DNA of 64,000 bases, taken from Neodiprion pinetum. Its lineage: Eukaryota > Arthropoda > Insecta > Hymenoptera > Diprionidae. Shown here piece by piece: positions 1 to 11,800 of the stretch. The position numbers were made by a program, and so were the translations under genes. Every line of letters begins with the position of its first letter. The first letter of the stretch is position 1. Under the pieces are notes generated by a model. It saw only the letters and a list, made by a program, of their open reading frames with translations, did no database searches and was not told where the DNA came from. The stretch is from positions 26,942,106-27,006,105 of the forward strand of contig NC_060238.1 of assembly GCF_021155775.2 (NCBI RefSeq), written 5' to 3'.

Positions 1-3000
1 CACCATCGCCGCATCGCTCGGTACGAATATCCGATGCTAATCACCAACAAAACATATGCGACCGAACACCTTATTTATATGCGCAGAGACGTTAAAAAGA
101 AAATTTCACGCGTAGCTTGAACTGAACTGTATCGCTCTCTTGAAAAATTTGACGAAACCCTGGGTGAATTTGGAAGACTGGTCGGCCGCGGTGTGTGAAA
201 CGGTCCCACCGGATCGATGTTGAGTCCATTAGGCTTGGCTAGGCAGGGCTGACGTCGCGTTGGCCGGGAAGCCTTTTACCTTTGCTACAGCTATATAGTG
301 CACAGATAGATTCTGAAAATGTATCGATGTGCCGGGGGTTGTCTGCGAGTGAAGCTCTTATTCTTTACCGTATATACGCTGGGACTGTGGCACAGTAATA
401 CAAGACGAGCAATTTATCCGGTTGGAAATCCGACCTAATTACCACCATTTCCCCTTGGTAAAGTCCGTCTTGGTCGAGGCAACTGAAAAAGTATACGAAA
501 ATCGAAAACTCGGCTTTCTATCAACAGTATCCAACAGTATGTGGATTCACGCCACACGGTGGTATACTCTAATTCAGCACCCACCCCGCATGTAATGTCC
601 GAAGTAGGCGACCCTTTCCACGAGTGCGTTGCCATGGTTACCGCGGTGGGAAGATACGCCGCGTTATGTAAATCTCGTTCATGAAGAACCAAAGCCGATT
701 AGTAGAACGTACGTGTTATGTAGGTACAGTTTCGGTCCGTTCGGAATAACGACTTCTGCTCGGATTTTGTCCGTCTCCTATACGATGTATAATATGTGTC
801 CAAGTATCTTACAGGATTCAAACAATTTTTCGTAACCTTCCACAGATTTGATACGCATTCTCGTTTCACTCGTTCATTGTTGCGTCCAGCCCGGAGATTC
901 CACTCTGTGCCCGTACTTTTGTCAGTTATTTATTGTATCTATGCCCCCGCTATAGTTTCAGCGTAATAGTTAATAATCCAAACTTAATTTGTACACGAAC
1001 TTGAAACTGTACCGGATTAGAGTACACGTAAATACATTGCCAGGTAACGCTACCGTGACTGGTTATAATATACCAGCGGTCGGTTCGTTTAACTCGAGTT
1101 TATCGTTGCTTCGTTTGAACAAATTGGAATTCCCACTTCTAGGCTGACCTCGAAGCTATCATTGTTACAGTTTGTCAGAAAATCTTTCCCCGATCTATTG
1201 CGTATGAGCATTCCTTAGAAATCTATCGACTACATACCGCAGCTGTATTCACATGCAATGTAGCACGTTAATAAATACTACCGATTATTCCCTCCGATGT
1301 GGAATAAATTGGAAATATTTCCTCACCGTGTGACGACGATTCGCATAAATATTGTACAAATGCCTGGGTACGATATAACGTACATATCCGGTTCGTCACG
1401 AAGGCGGAATAGAAGAGCGCAATATCGATTATTGCGTAATGACTAACTGGCGCTGGGCGACAGAAGCTGCGGGAACAAACTGCAGAGTTGGGGAGAAGTG
1501 CGACCGGTGGGTGAATGCGAATGGGGCTCCACAGGGAGAGCAGTTTTCAAAGGAGCAGGCCTGCCTATAACGTATATGTAGGATATTCGTCCGCTTGGCG
1601 AAGAATCGGGAGGGGTGAATTGGGGATCAGGGGAGTCCCGGCACGTGTCGAGGGAAGACCATTGTCAGGCAAACGCTCGCAAATCGCGCCTACGAATTTA
1701 TTCGCTTAGTTTTAGCTCAATTGTACAATTAGCTCGGCATTGCCGTGCGATTCTCATTTATTATGAAATAATCGGCTTATCGTTCAATTTTTAAATTGAA
1801 AATACTTTTTCACAAGCTGAACAATGTTCACTGCTGTGTTGTCCGCTAGAGCGCGTGCAATGCGGTAACTTTTTCGCAAAATATTATTGCATTCGCTGAC
1901 AAGGACAGATGTGTTTCCCCAGTTTTGTTACGCTGTTTAGAGTCAGCTCGGACCGGAAAATGATAGTACATTATGTAACACGGGAATAAAGTCAAAGATC
2001 AAAATCGAGTGAATCTAATGTTGAATGTTGAATGAATTGAAATTCAAAAATATAAAATACAAAACAAGTTCAGGTGAAATTCGGTACAATGTATAATAAT
2101 ATATATGTTCGGTGAGCAGTCTTTCCAAACGGTTTCAAGCAATTTCATATCATTTCGTTGCGTTGGTTTATTTTTCACCTCGTTTGAAATGGATGCCAGG
2201 ATTTGTCCTCAAGTTGACGGTGATAAATTTCTAGGTGCTTGGGGGCATGGCGCGTCAAACGATGCAGCCCGGAGACTGGTAAGAGCTAGAGGCACCCGGG
2301 CACTCCTTTGCAGGCGCTCCCATCCAAGACGAACAAACAAACTTAAATTTCCGGTTGAGCAATCTGCTAATGAAGCGATCGTTGAGGCCTCCCTCAATTA
2401 CTTTTCCCCTTTCAATGATATCCCAATCAGAGCGCGTATAGGAATACTTTTTACAAACATGTATGTACATTTATGTTGATGCTTCGTTATAATTTCAGTC
2501 GAATGATTATGCTTCTGCTTGTTTGAAAACTCTTCTGCCTCTTGTCACTCTCGATTGTCTAGATCCCTGTTCAGAGGGGTGACGCTTTGTACTTTTGCAT
2601 TCGGGCTCGGTAGTCGTTACTACGCGAAAGGGTTAATTCGGGATCCCAAACGTGCCAAAATAAAAACAATATATGTTAAAACAATATATATTTGCATGTA
2701 TAACGGAAAGAAAGATCAGAGGATGCCTCGCATGCATTCGTTTAATTGATTCCGTAAATTAAACAATCCTTTCGACTTGAACAACCTGAACGTACACTCA
2801 GTTGTGTACAACGTATATCCATTTGATTACCGCGAGGTGCAGGTATAAGCCCCATAGGTATTAATACGGAACGTTAATTTTCACTGTTTCAAACCCTGCG
2901 AATTCTATTGCGGTGCTGATGTCATACGTATACGTATCACCTTACGTGATAGTACAAAACATAATTCAAAACGAAAACCTTCCCCCTGTATTTCTCTGGC

Positions 3001-4569
3001 GAAGAACATAGATAGGTGGTCAACTCAAAAGACCGCGGGAACTTGATATTGCCGCGAACAATATTGTTGTGGACTTGATATTACCCTGACCACTCACACT
3101 TCCGGCACAGCAACAAGGATTTCGACTTTGGTGCATCTTGATATTTGAACTATTTAATTTATCTTATTTTGCATCGATAGGGGTTCGATTTAAATGATTC
3201 AACTACCGCCACGTCAAGGAATTCGATCCTCGACCTTATCGGCCCAATCCGGACCGTCGAATGTTTATTTGCGTCAAACCACCTCGCGGGGAATACAGAC
3301 TAATTGAATAAAATGATTTATATTACATGCATTAGATGTGCCGAATGGCGTGAAATTCCTCTAGAGTAGTACATTGGCAAGATGTATTTCTCGAGAGTTG
3401 TTGCAGAGCAAGATAATAAGCCGCGGTCCAACCTTGCTAAACGGTCGCGATTACAGTTGGATTTGCAGTTTAAATGATTACCGAGTATATAATGTTCGCA
3501 GTGCAGGTGCGCTCCCTTTAACGTAACAAAGGCTGGCTTATACTGAATTAATGTTTAAAATTAAATTCACTCGTTTCTTACGGGCTGGAGTTAACGATAA
3601 GTGATCTTGCATAAATTTCAGTAGCTCGGTACGATTTTGAAGCAATCTAAAGAATTGAAAAGTAATGCCGTATGGAAAATATCAATTACCGTGTAGGTAT
3701 GATCAAGCTGTATCCGAGAATGAAAATAAGCTTCGAAAATATATTGAAAGCGAAGTGTCGAAGAGTGAAAAAAGCGAAGCTAACCGGCTAGGTACGGTGT
3801 GTCTATTTGGTATGTAGGCGTAGGACTGAGTTGTCGAAAGTCGCGTAAATTAGAAGTGAATTCGACGCTGAGAACATAAGTCGCCAAAACAATGACCCAA
3901 AAGCTAAAATAAAGTTGCCAACACTTTGAGCTTGATATGGAAAATTGTGGCAGCTAGAAAAAAAAAAAAAAAAAAAAAAAATCAGCAGCCAAATTGAATT
4001 TGGTTTCACTTCTCGCCTTGTAGGCTACGCTTAAACCAAAAAACGACGCTCGGGTCAGATAAAATTTGTGCATTTATTGGCGCAGACGATAACAACGGGA
4101 GACGGAGGGGCCCGTTTAGAGAGGAATCCACGGTATGTTCGGTAATACCTACTTCGGCGTGATAGAACTCTTTCACTGCGGAACATTCGTATAGATCCGT
4201 TGACGTAGAAAATCCCGTTCGTATCGCCCGAACACGGGAGTAGTCGCATGCGGAGTCACGTCGGCCATCGACTGTATCCAGCGGAGATAAGGTCAGTGTT
4301 TGGTTAGACGGCGCACCACATCTTATATCCGTGTCATGTAATATATAGGTAATTAATATATGTACGTATGAGTACAGCGGAACTCGGCAAACAGCGTTAG
4401 CTGAACGACGCCAATCAAGTTTAATTTTTTCATTCGGTTTCAATTTGTTTATTACATCACATTCTTGTATCTTCAAGTTCCCTTTTTTCTGAAAATACCG
4501 AAGACGCTGTGTTCGGTGACTGATGGTCGTTTGGATATCGCGCCATCGTAGTTTCTCGAAATCGCCGCG
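1..4569. other. Intergenic, nothing recognised
   Basis: No open reading frame here has a convincing start, a splice context or a recognisable family. The longest, about 198 codons on the - strand from 4599 to 4006, opens with GTG, has no internal ATG and resembles nothing I know. A 23-base poly-A run lies near 3958-3981. I see no RNA gene or intact transposon. Confidence 0.5.
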
Positions 4570-4912
4570 ATCTATCGACTCATGGCAGCACCGATGCACG
4601 ATCCCTCGCGGACCGTCGTCGCGGACGAGTGAGCGGGCGAGCGGGCGAATTCTGAGCAGTCGTCAGAACGGCGAGCTTCCGAAAACACGTTCACGACGAG
4701 GCGTAAGGCCGATACACATCCAACCTAAACGAGGTTGGCGAAAACAGTTCTTGTCATAGAGATCGAGAGAACGGCAACGGCTCGAGATTATCCGTTGCTT
4801 TGACAATGAGCTTGTGACCGAGGGGACGGCAACAACGGCTCAAGATCCCTCGGTACGGATACACGAAAATAATGTGAAAAACAACGCATTATATACGCGA
4901 GATTGCGACGGC
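4570..4912 (+). promoter_or_regulatory. CpG-rich segment; possible promoter and 5' untranslated exon of the TSP1-CUB gene
   Basis: This stretch is richer in GC and CpG than its AT-rich surroundings, with repeated CGGCG, GAGCGGGCGAG and ACGGCAAC words. It ends in a good splice donor, GCG followed by GTGAGT at 4913 on the + strand. The first coding exon of the downstream gene is preceded by an acceptor (TTATTCCAG ending at 5826), so at least one upstream untranslated exon must exist, and this is the best nearby candidate. The link is inferred. There is no clear TATA box or initiator. Confidence 0.3.
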
Positions 4913-5338
4913 GTGAGTCAAACGGGGGATGTACGTTCATATTAGGTCGATTTGATATCATATAATGGTATAGAAAATAAGATCGTTATCGCGTCATGGG
5001 TTTTTATGCCTCAGGCTTTCCCCGTATGAGCTAATAAATGATATTACGATTCGACAGATCAATCATTGTGAGTTCTCATTCTAAAATTCAATAATAGAAC
5101 TTTAACTCCCATCCTTGATCCTTGAAACCAATACGAAAATCCGAAGTAACCTCGAATTGAAGGAGCTTCGACCATACACGCAACAAGTTCCGAGGTTTTT
5201 TAAATATTAATTACACTCAATGGAAAGATTGTATTGACAGAGCGATTGTTCTAAACTTGGTGGTAAAAGAAATCACGATTCTCCACAATCTGTCAAATTT
5301 AATGCAACTGAAACTAAAAATATCGGCGTTATTCATAC

Positions 5339-5767
5339 ACTAGCTGACCCGTCCTGGCTTCGCACGTACAGACAAATCTAGCAATAAGTTAAATGCACAC
5401 TCAACTAAGCAAGTGTCTCTCCGCTTGGAACTTGCACGAAAGATGGCTTTGTAACCCCGAAACGTCAAGTTATCCATCACATCGCACTAATGTTATATTT
5501 CACGTATATACAACCATTTGGTTAACACACGTCGATAAAGCAGTCAAGCAGTGCTTTTTCTTTCGACTGATTTTACAAGTATTGAGAATTCTGACTAGAA
5601 ACTTATTTTTACCAAAATGAATTATATCTTGCATTACTCAGGGATAGTTTAGCTTTTTGTTGGTGAAAAAAGTTTTTAAAATCGGTTCAACAGTTTCAGA
5701 GATTACCACTTACGTACAAACAAACAAATTTTATCTCTTCATAGTATTATATTATTAGTATATACAT
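5339..5767 (+). mobile_element. Decayed dispersed repeat, non-LTR-retrotransposon-like tail
   Basis: The left edge reads ACTAGCTGACCCGTCCTGG, close to the TAGCTGACCCGGC head seen in many arthropod dispersed repeats. The right part has AAAATCGGTTCAACAGTTT, then ACAAACAAACAAATTT and TATTATATTATTAGTATA, in the order typical of the 3' end of that repeat class, often linked to RTE-like non-LTR elements. No reverse transcriptase remains. The element ends about 60 bp before the acceptor of the first coding exon of the TSP1-CUB gene. The class assignment rests on remembered consensus features, not on a search. Confidence 0.5.
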
Positions 5768-5852
5768 AGACTCAGATGCTTGTCAATAAACTATCGAATA
5801 GAGGTTGATACTTTTTGCTTATTCCAGAGGCTGCCGGCGTAATAAGCCACCA

Positions 5853-5870
5853 ATGCCGCAGTGGACATGA
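5853..5870 (+). promoter_or_regulatory. Five-codon upstream ORF overlapping the main start codon (ATGA)
   Basis: In the same exon as the main start, ATG CCG CAG TGG ACA TGA encodes MPQWT. Its stop codon TGA (5868-5870) overlaps the main ATG (5867-5869) in the four bases ATGA. Ribosomes that translate the short ORF would end exactly on the next start, an arrangement known to permit termination-reinitiation or to damp translation. Whether it is used is inference. Confidence 0.5.
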
Positions 5871-8800
5871 GTTGGTTGTCCAGCTGGTCACCATTGCAGG
5901 TTCTGCTATTCATCGTTATCAAATATGGTAAGTATTGATGTGTAATTTGAAAAAGTTACCGAACAGGTACGCACGGTACACCCATTGCCATGTACGCGCA
6001 TACCTATATCTATAGCGGGCAAGATCAAAACAATAACGAATCGATATATCGTACTGGTTGTATTCCGTTAATATTTCCGTCGCAGCGCCAGGCAACAGAC
6101 AACCAAAACCACTCCTAGGTGCTTTCTCACTGCCATTTCTGAAAAGGTATGCTAATGTAGTTCACGAAGTCCGCGTGAGCCGCCAAGTCTAATCCATTCA
6201 GACGTGACAGTACAGACCTAGAATATAGCTTCAGTTGCCGACCTCTTGGCGCTGCTATCGCAAGATTCACGGTGTCCTCCCGATGTACATACGCAAGCTC
6301 AGGATGAATGTAAGTGCATTGAAAGATAGTGTAATAGCAGAAAAAATTGCCAATGTAATAAATTATAGGTCTGGAATATCGCGAGAACGTTATCGCTTTT
6401 CTTACAGTAATAATTGGCCGTTGTTCTGGCCTATGGTACTTGCTAGTCAGCGAAACTAATGACGAGCCACATGAAGTCAATGTACGTACCGAATGAATCC
6501 ATTCACCAGTTAATTTGTATCAGTTTTTAGAGTATGGTATTTGCGAAGTGATAACGAATGTTACACATCGCACTTACCCGGCCCTCTATTTTCGCCCGCG
6601 ATTCTGCTAATTAATGCATTCTCAGATCCAAAGAGCCTTTTGCAAGAGCATACCATAATACATACACCTACGCACCATGTGTGTACTCTTTGTTTAAAGA
6701 GATAGATGTAGATAGTAGATCATTAACGCAGGGTCCAAAAATTAGCGATAAAGGACAGGAGTCAGTGAATCGGGGTGATGGTCGAAGATGGATGATGATT
6801 ATTAACGGTTAAACTGTATATGCTTTATTTGAGAAAGATATGCGAGCCGCATCGTGAAAGATCAGAATGATAACTGGTTACCATTATATTCACGACGGAA
6901 ATTGCAGTACATGCCAGCATAGCTTGTATACCTAAGTTATGCTGGTATGGGAGAAAATAAGAGCAAACATAAAATGACAAATAATATTCAATTTGGCCTT
7001 TCATCAACGAGGTATCTCACAAGTAAGCTGAGAACCGTTGAAAAATTACGGTGATAAATTTTCCTGCAGGGGTGTTGCGTGGTGCAGGGGGCAACACCGT
7101 TTAGTTTACTGCCTGCGTCATTAATATCGTGGAATGCGCGACCACTTATTGCTGATACACGCAGAAAATGCCTATGAAATGTAAGAAAATCGCCTGTATA
7201 CAGGCTGATTTTCGAAAGCACCCTTGCTCTCGAGGAGATGTAAAACGAGCTCTCCGACGAAAGCTGTAACTACTACTAAGTTGTAAAGTGTTGATAAAAT
7301 TTTGAGCATTTAATTGACGTATACTTTTACCTATATGACAAGACAGGCGTATCCTCTCGACATGCCCTGCCGTAATTTGACCATATTACTCTGACTACTC
7401 ATAGGGGATACCGGGGCACGACGGCCCATCTAAGCCGCCAATTTATTTTTCGTGATTTTCGAGCTCCGGGTACAAGTTGTTTCGATCCATCTCGAACAAA
7501 TTCATCATTATTTTGCCATAATTTGAATAAAAAGGAAAAATTTTCCGCAGCATCGCCTTTATCTACGCCTTTATACGTATACCTATAACGTGTATAGTGA
7601 AGAGCCTTCGAGTTTCATATTTTGCCGAAAATGGACGTGACTCCGTATCTGGCAACAATGTTCACATTATCTTTACGAGGAACTGCCCGCTAATGAATAC
7701 TTAAATGTTCCTCGACGCACTCAATAGACGCTAGACGGATAGTGTTTACTCAATTGGCTCAGCTCGCGCCATGTACAATGCAACCGTATAGCCAACTTCA
7801 TCACCGTATCCTTAACATTTCTGTTGTAGTGTGTCTTGAATGGTTGCTGCACAAATCCGCGATAAGCTGCTGTAAGTTTCGGTCTGATATTTTTTTATTT
7901 TGCTGGAATTCCGGATAAAATAGTCGTTGCGTACAAAGGTATATGTATAATAAGCAAACACGTGCACTCGTAAGTACTCGATCTGGCAAGTGATAAATTA
8001 TACGCAAATCGGAATTCACCTTGAGGATTAGTGGCAACAAGAGTTTCGTTTCGAAAATACCGAGCCCCGAGAATCGTGTCAAAAGCCCAGGCAAAGCTGC
8101 TAGCAATCCGAAGAAAGCCCTGAGTTGTTGATACGTACGCGGGTCGAACCCATAACCAGCAGGAGTCAATATCATCCTAGTATCGCTCTAGATATCCCCC
8201 ACGGTAATGCCGCCTTGGGGACCCGAGGGTTCTCGGCTTCGTTTCTTACCCGCTGCAATTTGCACTTCCGCCATTGCTAAAGGAAGGGTGGGAAAGTAGC
8301 GTATACAGTATACAGGGTGTCTCGGTCAACATTCGAATCGCAACGTTCGTCGTATATACTTCATTGTTAGTGATGTGGAAGACAACTTGAAACACGAAAC
8401 TTCTTGTTTCAGCCAACCTGAGCGTGATTATGCCCGTAGACAAGTCTATAAGCTCGCGAGTTGTAGTCGCTGCCTCGCATGCCGCTTTGTCAGGTGATCT
8501 GGCCGTTCTCATCCTAGGCTTACACCCTTCGGACGAACCCACAACCGTACCCCTGACCGATACGGATGGTGCGGATACTGTCCTGGAAGAAGAGCGAGGA
8601 GGTACAGGGATATTTCAAGCTCCTCTGGTCTTGAGGTGCGTATGAGAAACTTCAAATTACGTCATATTTTGAAAATACAAGAAATATAAGTCGTCTTTTG
8701 CATGTAGGTAGTCGCGTGACATGAACATTAAAACTGTTCGAAGCCAATTATCGGGCGTGGTTACGTTTCAGGGTATTAAGATTGGATGGCTTTACGTCTG

Positions 8801-11800
8801 AGCTTGTGGGCCAAGTTACCGTCAGACCAGTTCCTTCTGCGGGTGGAAATCTTTCCCTGACCGTGCCGTGTGGTTTTTTATCACGCGGGGGAACTTATTC
8901 TCTTCAACTCGTGAGAAAAAATTCACCAGTGCCATCTAAGTTGACTGATATCTCCTCCATACACGACATTCAGGTAAAACTTTTGAGGTAATGTCGGAAA
9001 CAGGCCGAGCATAACGCTGGAAAGTTACGGTATAATCTAAAATAATATGGCGTTAGTGGATACAGTAGGACGGAGCAAATGGGTAATTATATACATACAT
9101 GGGTTGCAATAACGTGACGGATATATTGACATCTTTGGGTTTGAAAACTTTGAAAAAAAAGATGTAGCGCGATTATCGACACGAATTGTCTTTGTTTCGC
9201 AGCACGATACTATGAAGGAACTCCAAACAAAACCGCGCATGTACCGAACAACTTTATTTCACTGGACCACCAGGCCAATTCACCCCATGCTCTTACGTCC
9301 ACTTATCATCAGATCTCCCAACTCGGCCGGACCTAGGCATGCTCGGTTAAACTCGTCAGTATTTCCAAGTTATGTCGGCTTGTTGAATTGCGCGTAGAAA
9401 TTCAATTTCGTAACAGAGTAGATTGCGTTGCGATACGCAGTAAAGAGGTTAATCGGCAGAATTATTAATTAACAAATACTACATATCGTTCAAAATAGCG
9501 ACTCGATTGTAAGGAAAGATGATTTGTTTATTTGTTATCGGCCGTAAGTCACAACGAAGCAAGAGTGCGGGTAGTGCAGGAGAAAAGTAAACGGGTATTC
9601 ATAATAAAAATCAGATACCTGACTGTCGGTTTTTTCGAAATCGATCTGAATCGAATTACCGCATGAAGGCTGACTAGCTCATCGTTAAATTGGTTCGCGC
9701 AAGGGTTGGACCGACACGGAGTTAATTAATCAGGTTGCAGAAGATGAAAGAATGCAAACCTACGTGTACATTTTCTTTAAACTGTTTTCATTTTACCAGT
9801 TCTGAAATTGACCAACAGATGCGAACGACCTTAGACGTCAGATGGCCGACACCTTCGCTTTCCCTTGAACCGCAACACTTCGAAACATACCCGAGGCAAC
9901 CGGTATTGGCAACTATAGAGTACACCGGAGTATCGTGTACACCCTACGCGGGGGTTCCAGTCGCGGCTTACTCCCTCGAGCTGATATACTGTGGTCCTAG
10001 TGTGCTTTCCTGTGATACGCGTAACAAGAGTCACGTGCAGGTATGTTAATATATATACTACGTCCGTTGATACTATTGCCAAATGTAACTTGTACAATCT
10101 ACATATGTACGTGGCTATATAAATAGGATTCTGAGCTTGTATACTTGTCATCCCCCACTTGTCACGTCTCCTCTACACTCCGCACCCCTCAGAAAGTGAA
10201 CTTCAATCTTCCATATTATATTATCCACCTTGAGAGCGTACTGTAAACCTAAAATTCTATGATATATCAATATCAATTTTAATCACAAACGCCTCGTTCA
10301 TTCATCCGTTTTACCATGTATTATTTGAAACAGAAAATTTTTCGGAAAGCTCTATCAATTTATATTCATCATATGAAATACGCTTTCTCCTATATCTCAT
10401 GTGTGTATGTACTTGAAGCGAGGAAAGAACGCTAAGTAAGACAAGCAATCATTACGGATGTGACGAACTCTGGGGTATCCCATAGTTTGCGAGTCGAACC
10501 GGCGACTGCCACTCCGGTAGACTCTAAGCATGGGAGGGGGTACACCGGATACGCATATGATTTAATCGAGTGCATAGATATCTTGTCGAAGGAGTTTATT
10601 ATTCACATTTCTTTAACTACTCTAGGTTGTCGATAGTCTCACAATCAGTGATGTGCACGCGTGAATGTACCGATCGACCATATCGTCCTGACAAAGGCCA
10701 TCTCGCGAGGCTGGCACGACCCTAGCTTTGGCAGAGCGGAAACCGTCCCTCTGACACGGCCAGCTTCGAAGAGCCAACGGTGTACGGAACAACGATAGAC
10801 CTAGGCGCGGGCTCAAGGATGTGCTTACCGAATCAATCGGCGCGCACGTTGAGCCGCTATCACACGAGACTATCGCAACCCTGGCTTTTCCAGGGCGGAA
10901 ACCATCTCCCTGAGATGGCCAGTCTCGGAGACCCCTTCGTGTGACGTTAATCGACAACCCCCAATACAGGCTTGCGTTCTTGTCCGCGTCACTTGTCGCT
11001 CAACCGCTCGCCGAACTATCCGCGTCGACGCTCCAAATTCAACTGATCGATCTCGGACTCACGCGATCGGTATTCGCGTAAGCGGCACCCTTTTTATTGG
11101 TCGATCGATACATCCGAGGTGCGACAATTTCTTTGCCGTTACAGCTACCGGTTTCGCTTCTTTCAAATTTGACAGCATTTTCACTGATTTAACCACCTCA
11201 CTCGACAACAACGGAGGTAACACAGAAACTGCCGATCGGCAAACGGGAATTGTGTAACTGATTTCCAGGGCAACTGACGCTTGGAACTATGATTTTCCAG
11301 GTATTGTATTCCGAAGAGATCATGGGATTCCCCGCACAAAAAGTTATCACGTTACGATGTGAACTATTCGGGCAGGCTGGGCACTACGCGCTGAGACTCA
11401 AGCCTACCGCTGGAAATCCAACCGCGCCAACCACGAGTGCTTACATCAAAGTGAGTCCTTGTTTTTCTATAACCGTCGTCAGCCTGCAGACCGGGGGACA
11501 GGTGATAACGGAAGGTCAGATTGATTGATGTAATTGTGTTTATGCATGGGAAATGGTGGAGGTTATTGAATGAAAATCGCATTTACGGGATGTTGGTTGA
11601 AAATAATAATCATAAGACGGGTGCTCGATAGAGTTTGTTAACAGAGTGATACAGTACAGAGTAATGCGGTGAAACCTTTGTGTCATATTCCAGGTTGAAT
11701 GGTCGGACGAATTCGTTTTCAATATACATGCCAGATCGGTTTACCCCTGCGACGGAGGAAGTGGCGGTGTCTCGGTTCTCTTCGAGTATCCCGCGTGCCG

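Noticed and set aside
2105..2479. 124-codon open frame on the + strand
   Set aside because: The composition looks random, other frames overlap it, and there is no domain or splice partner.
4006..4599. 198-codon open frame on the - strand
   Set aside because: It begins with GTG, has no internal ATG, shows no recognisable family, and lies next to a poly-A run.
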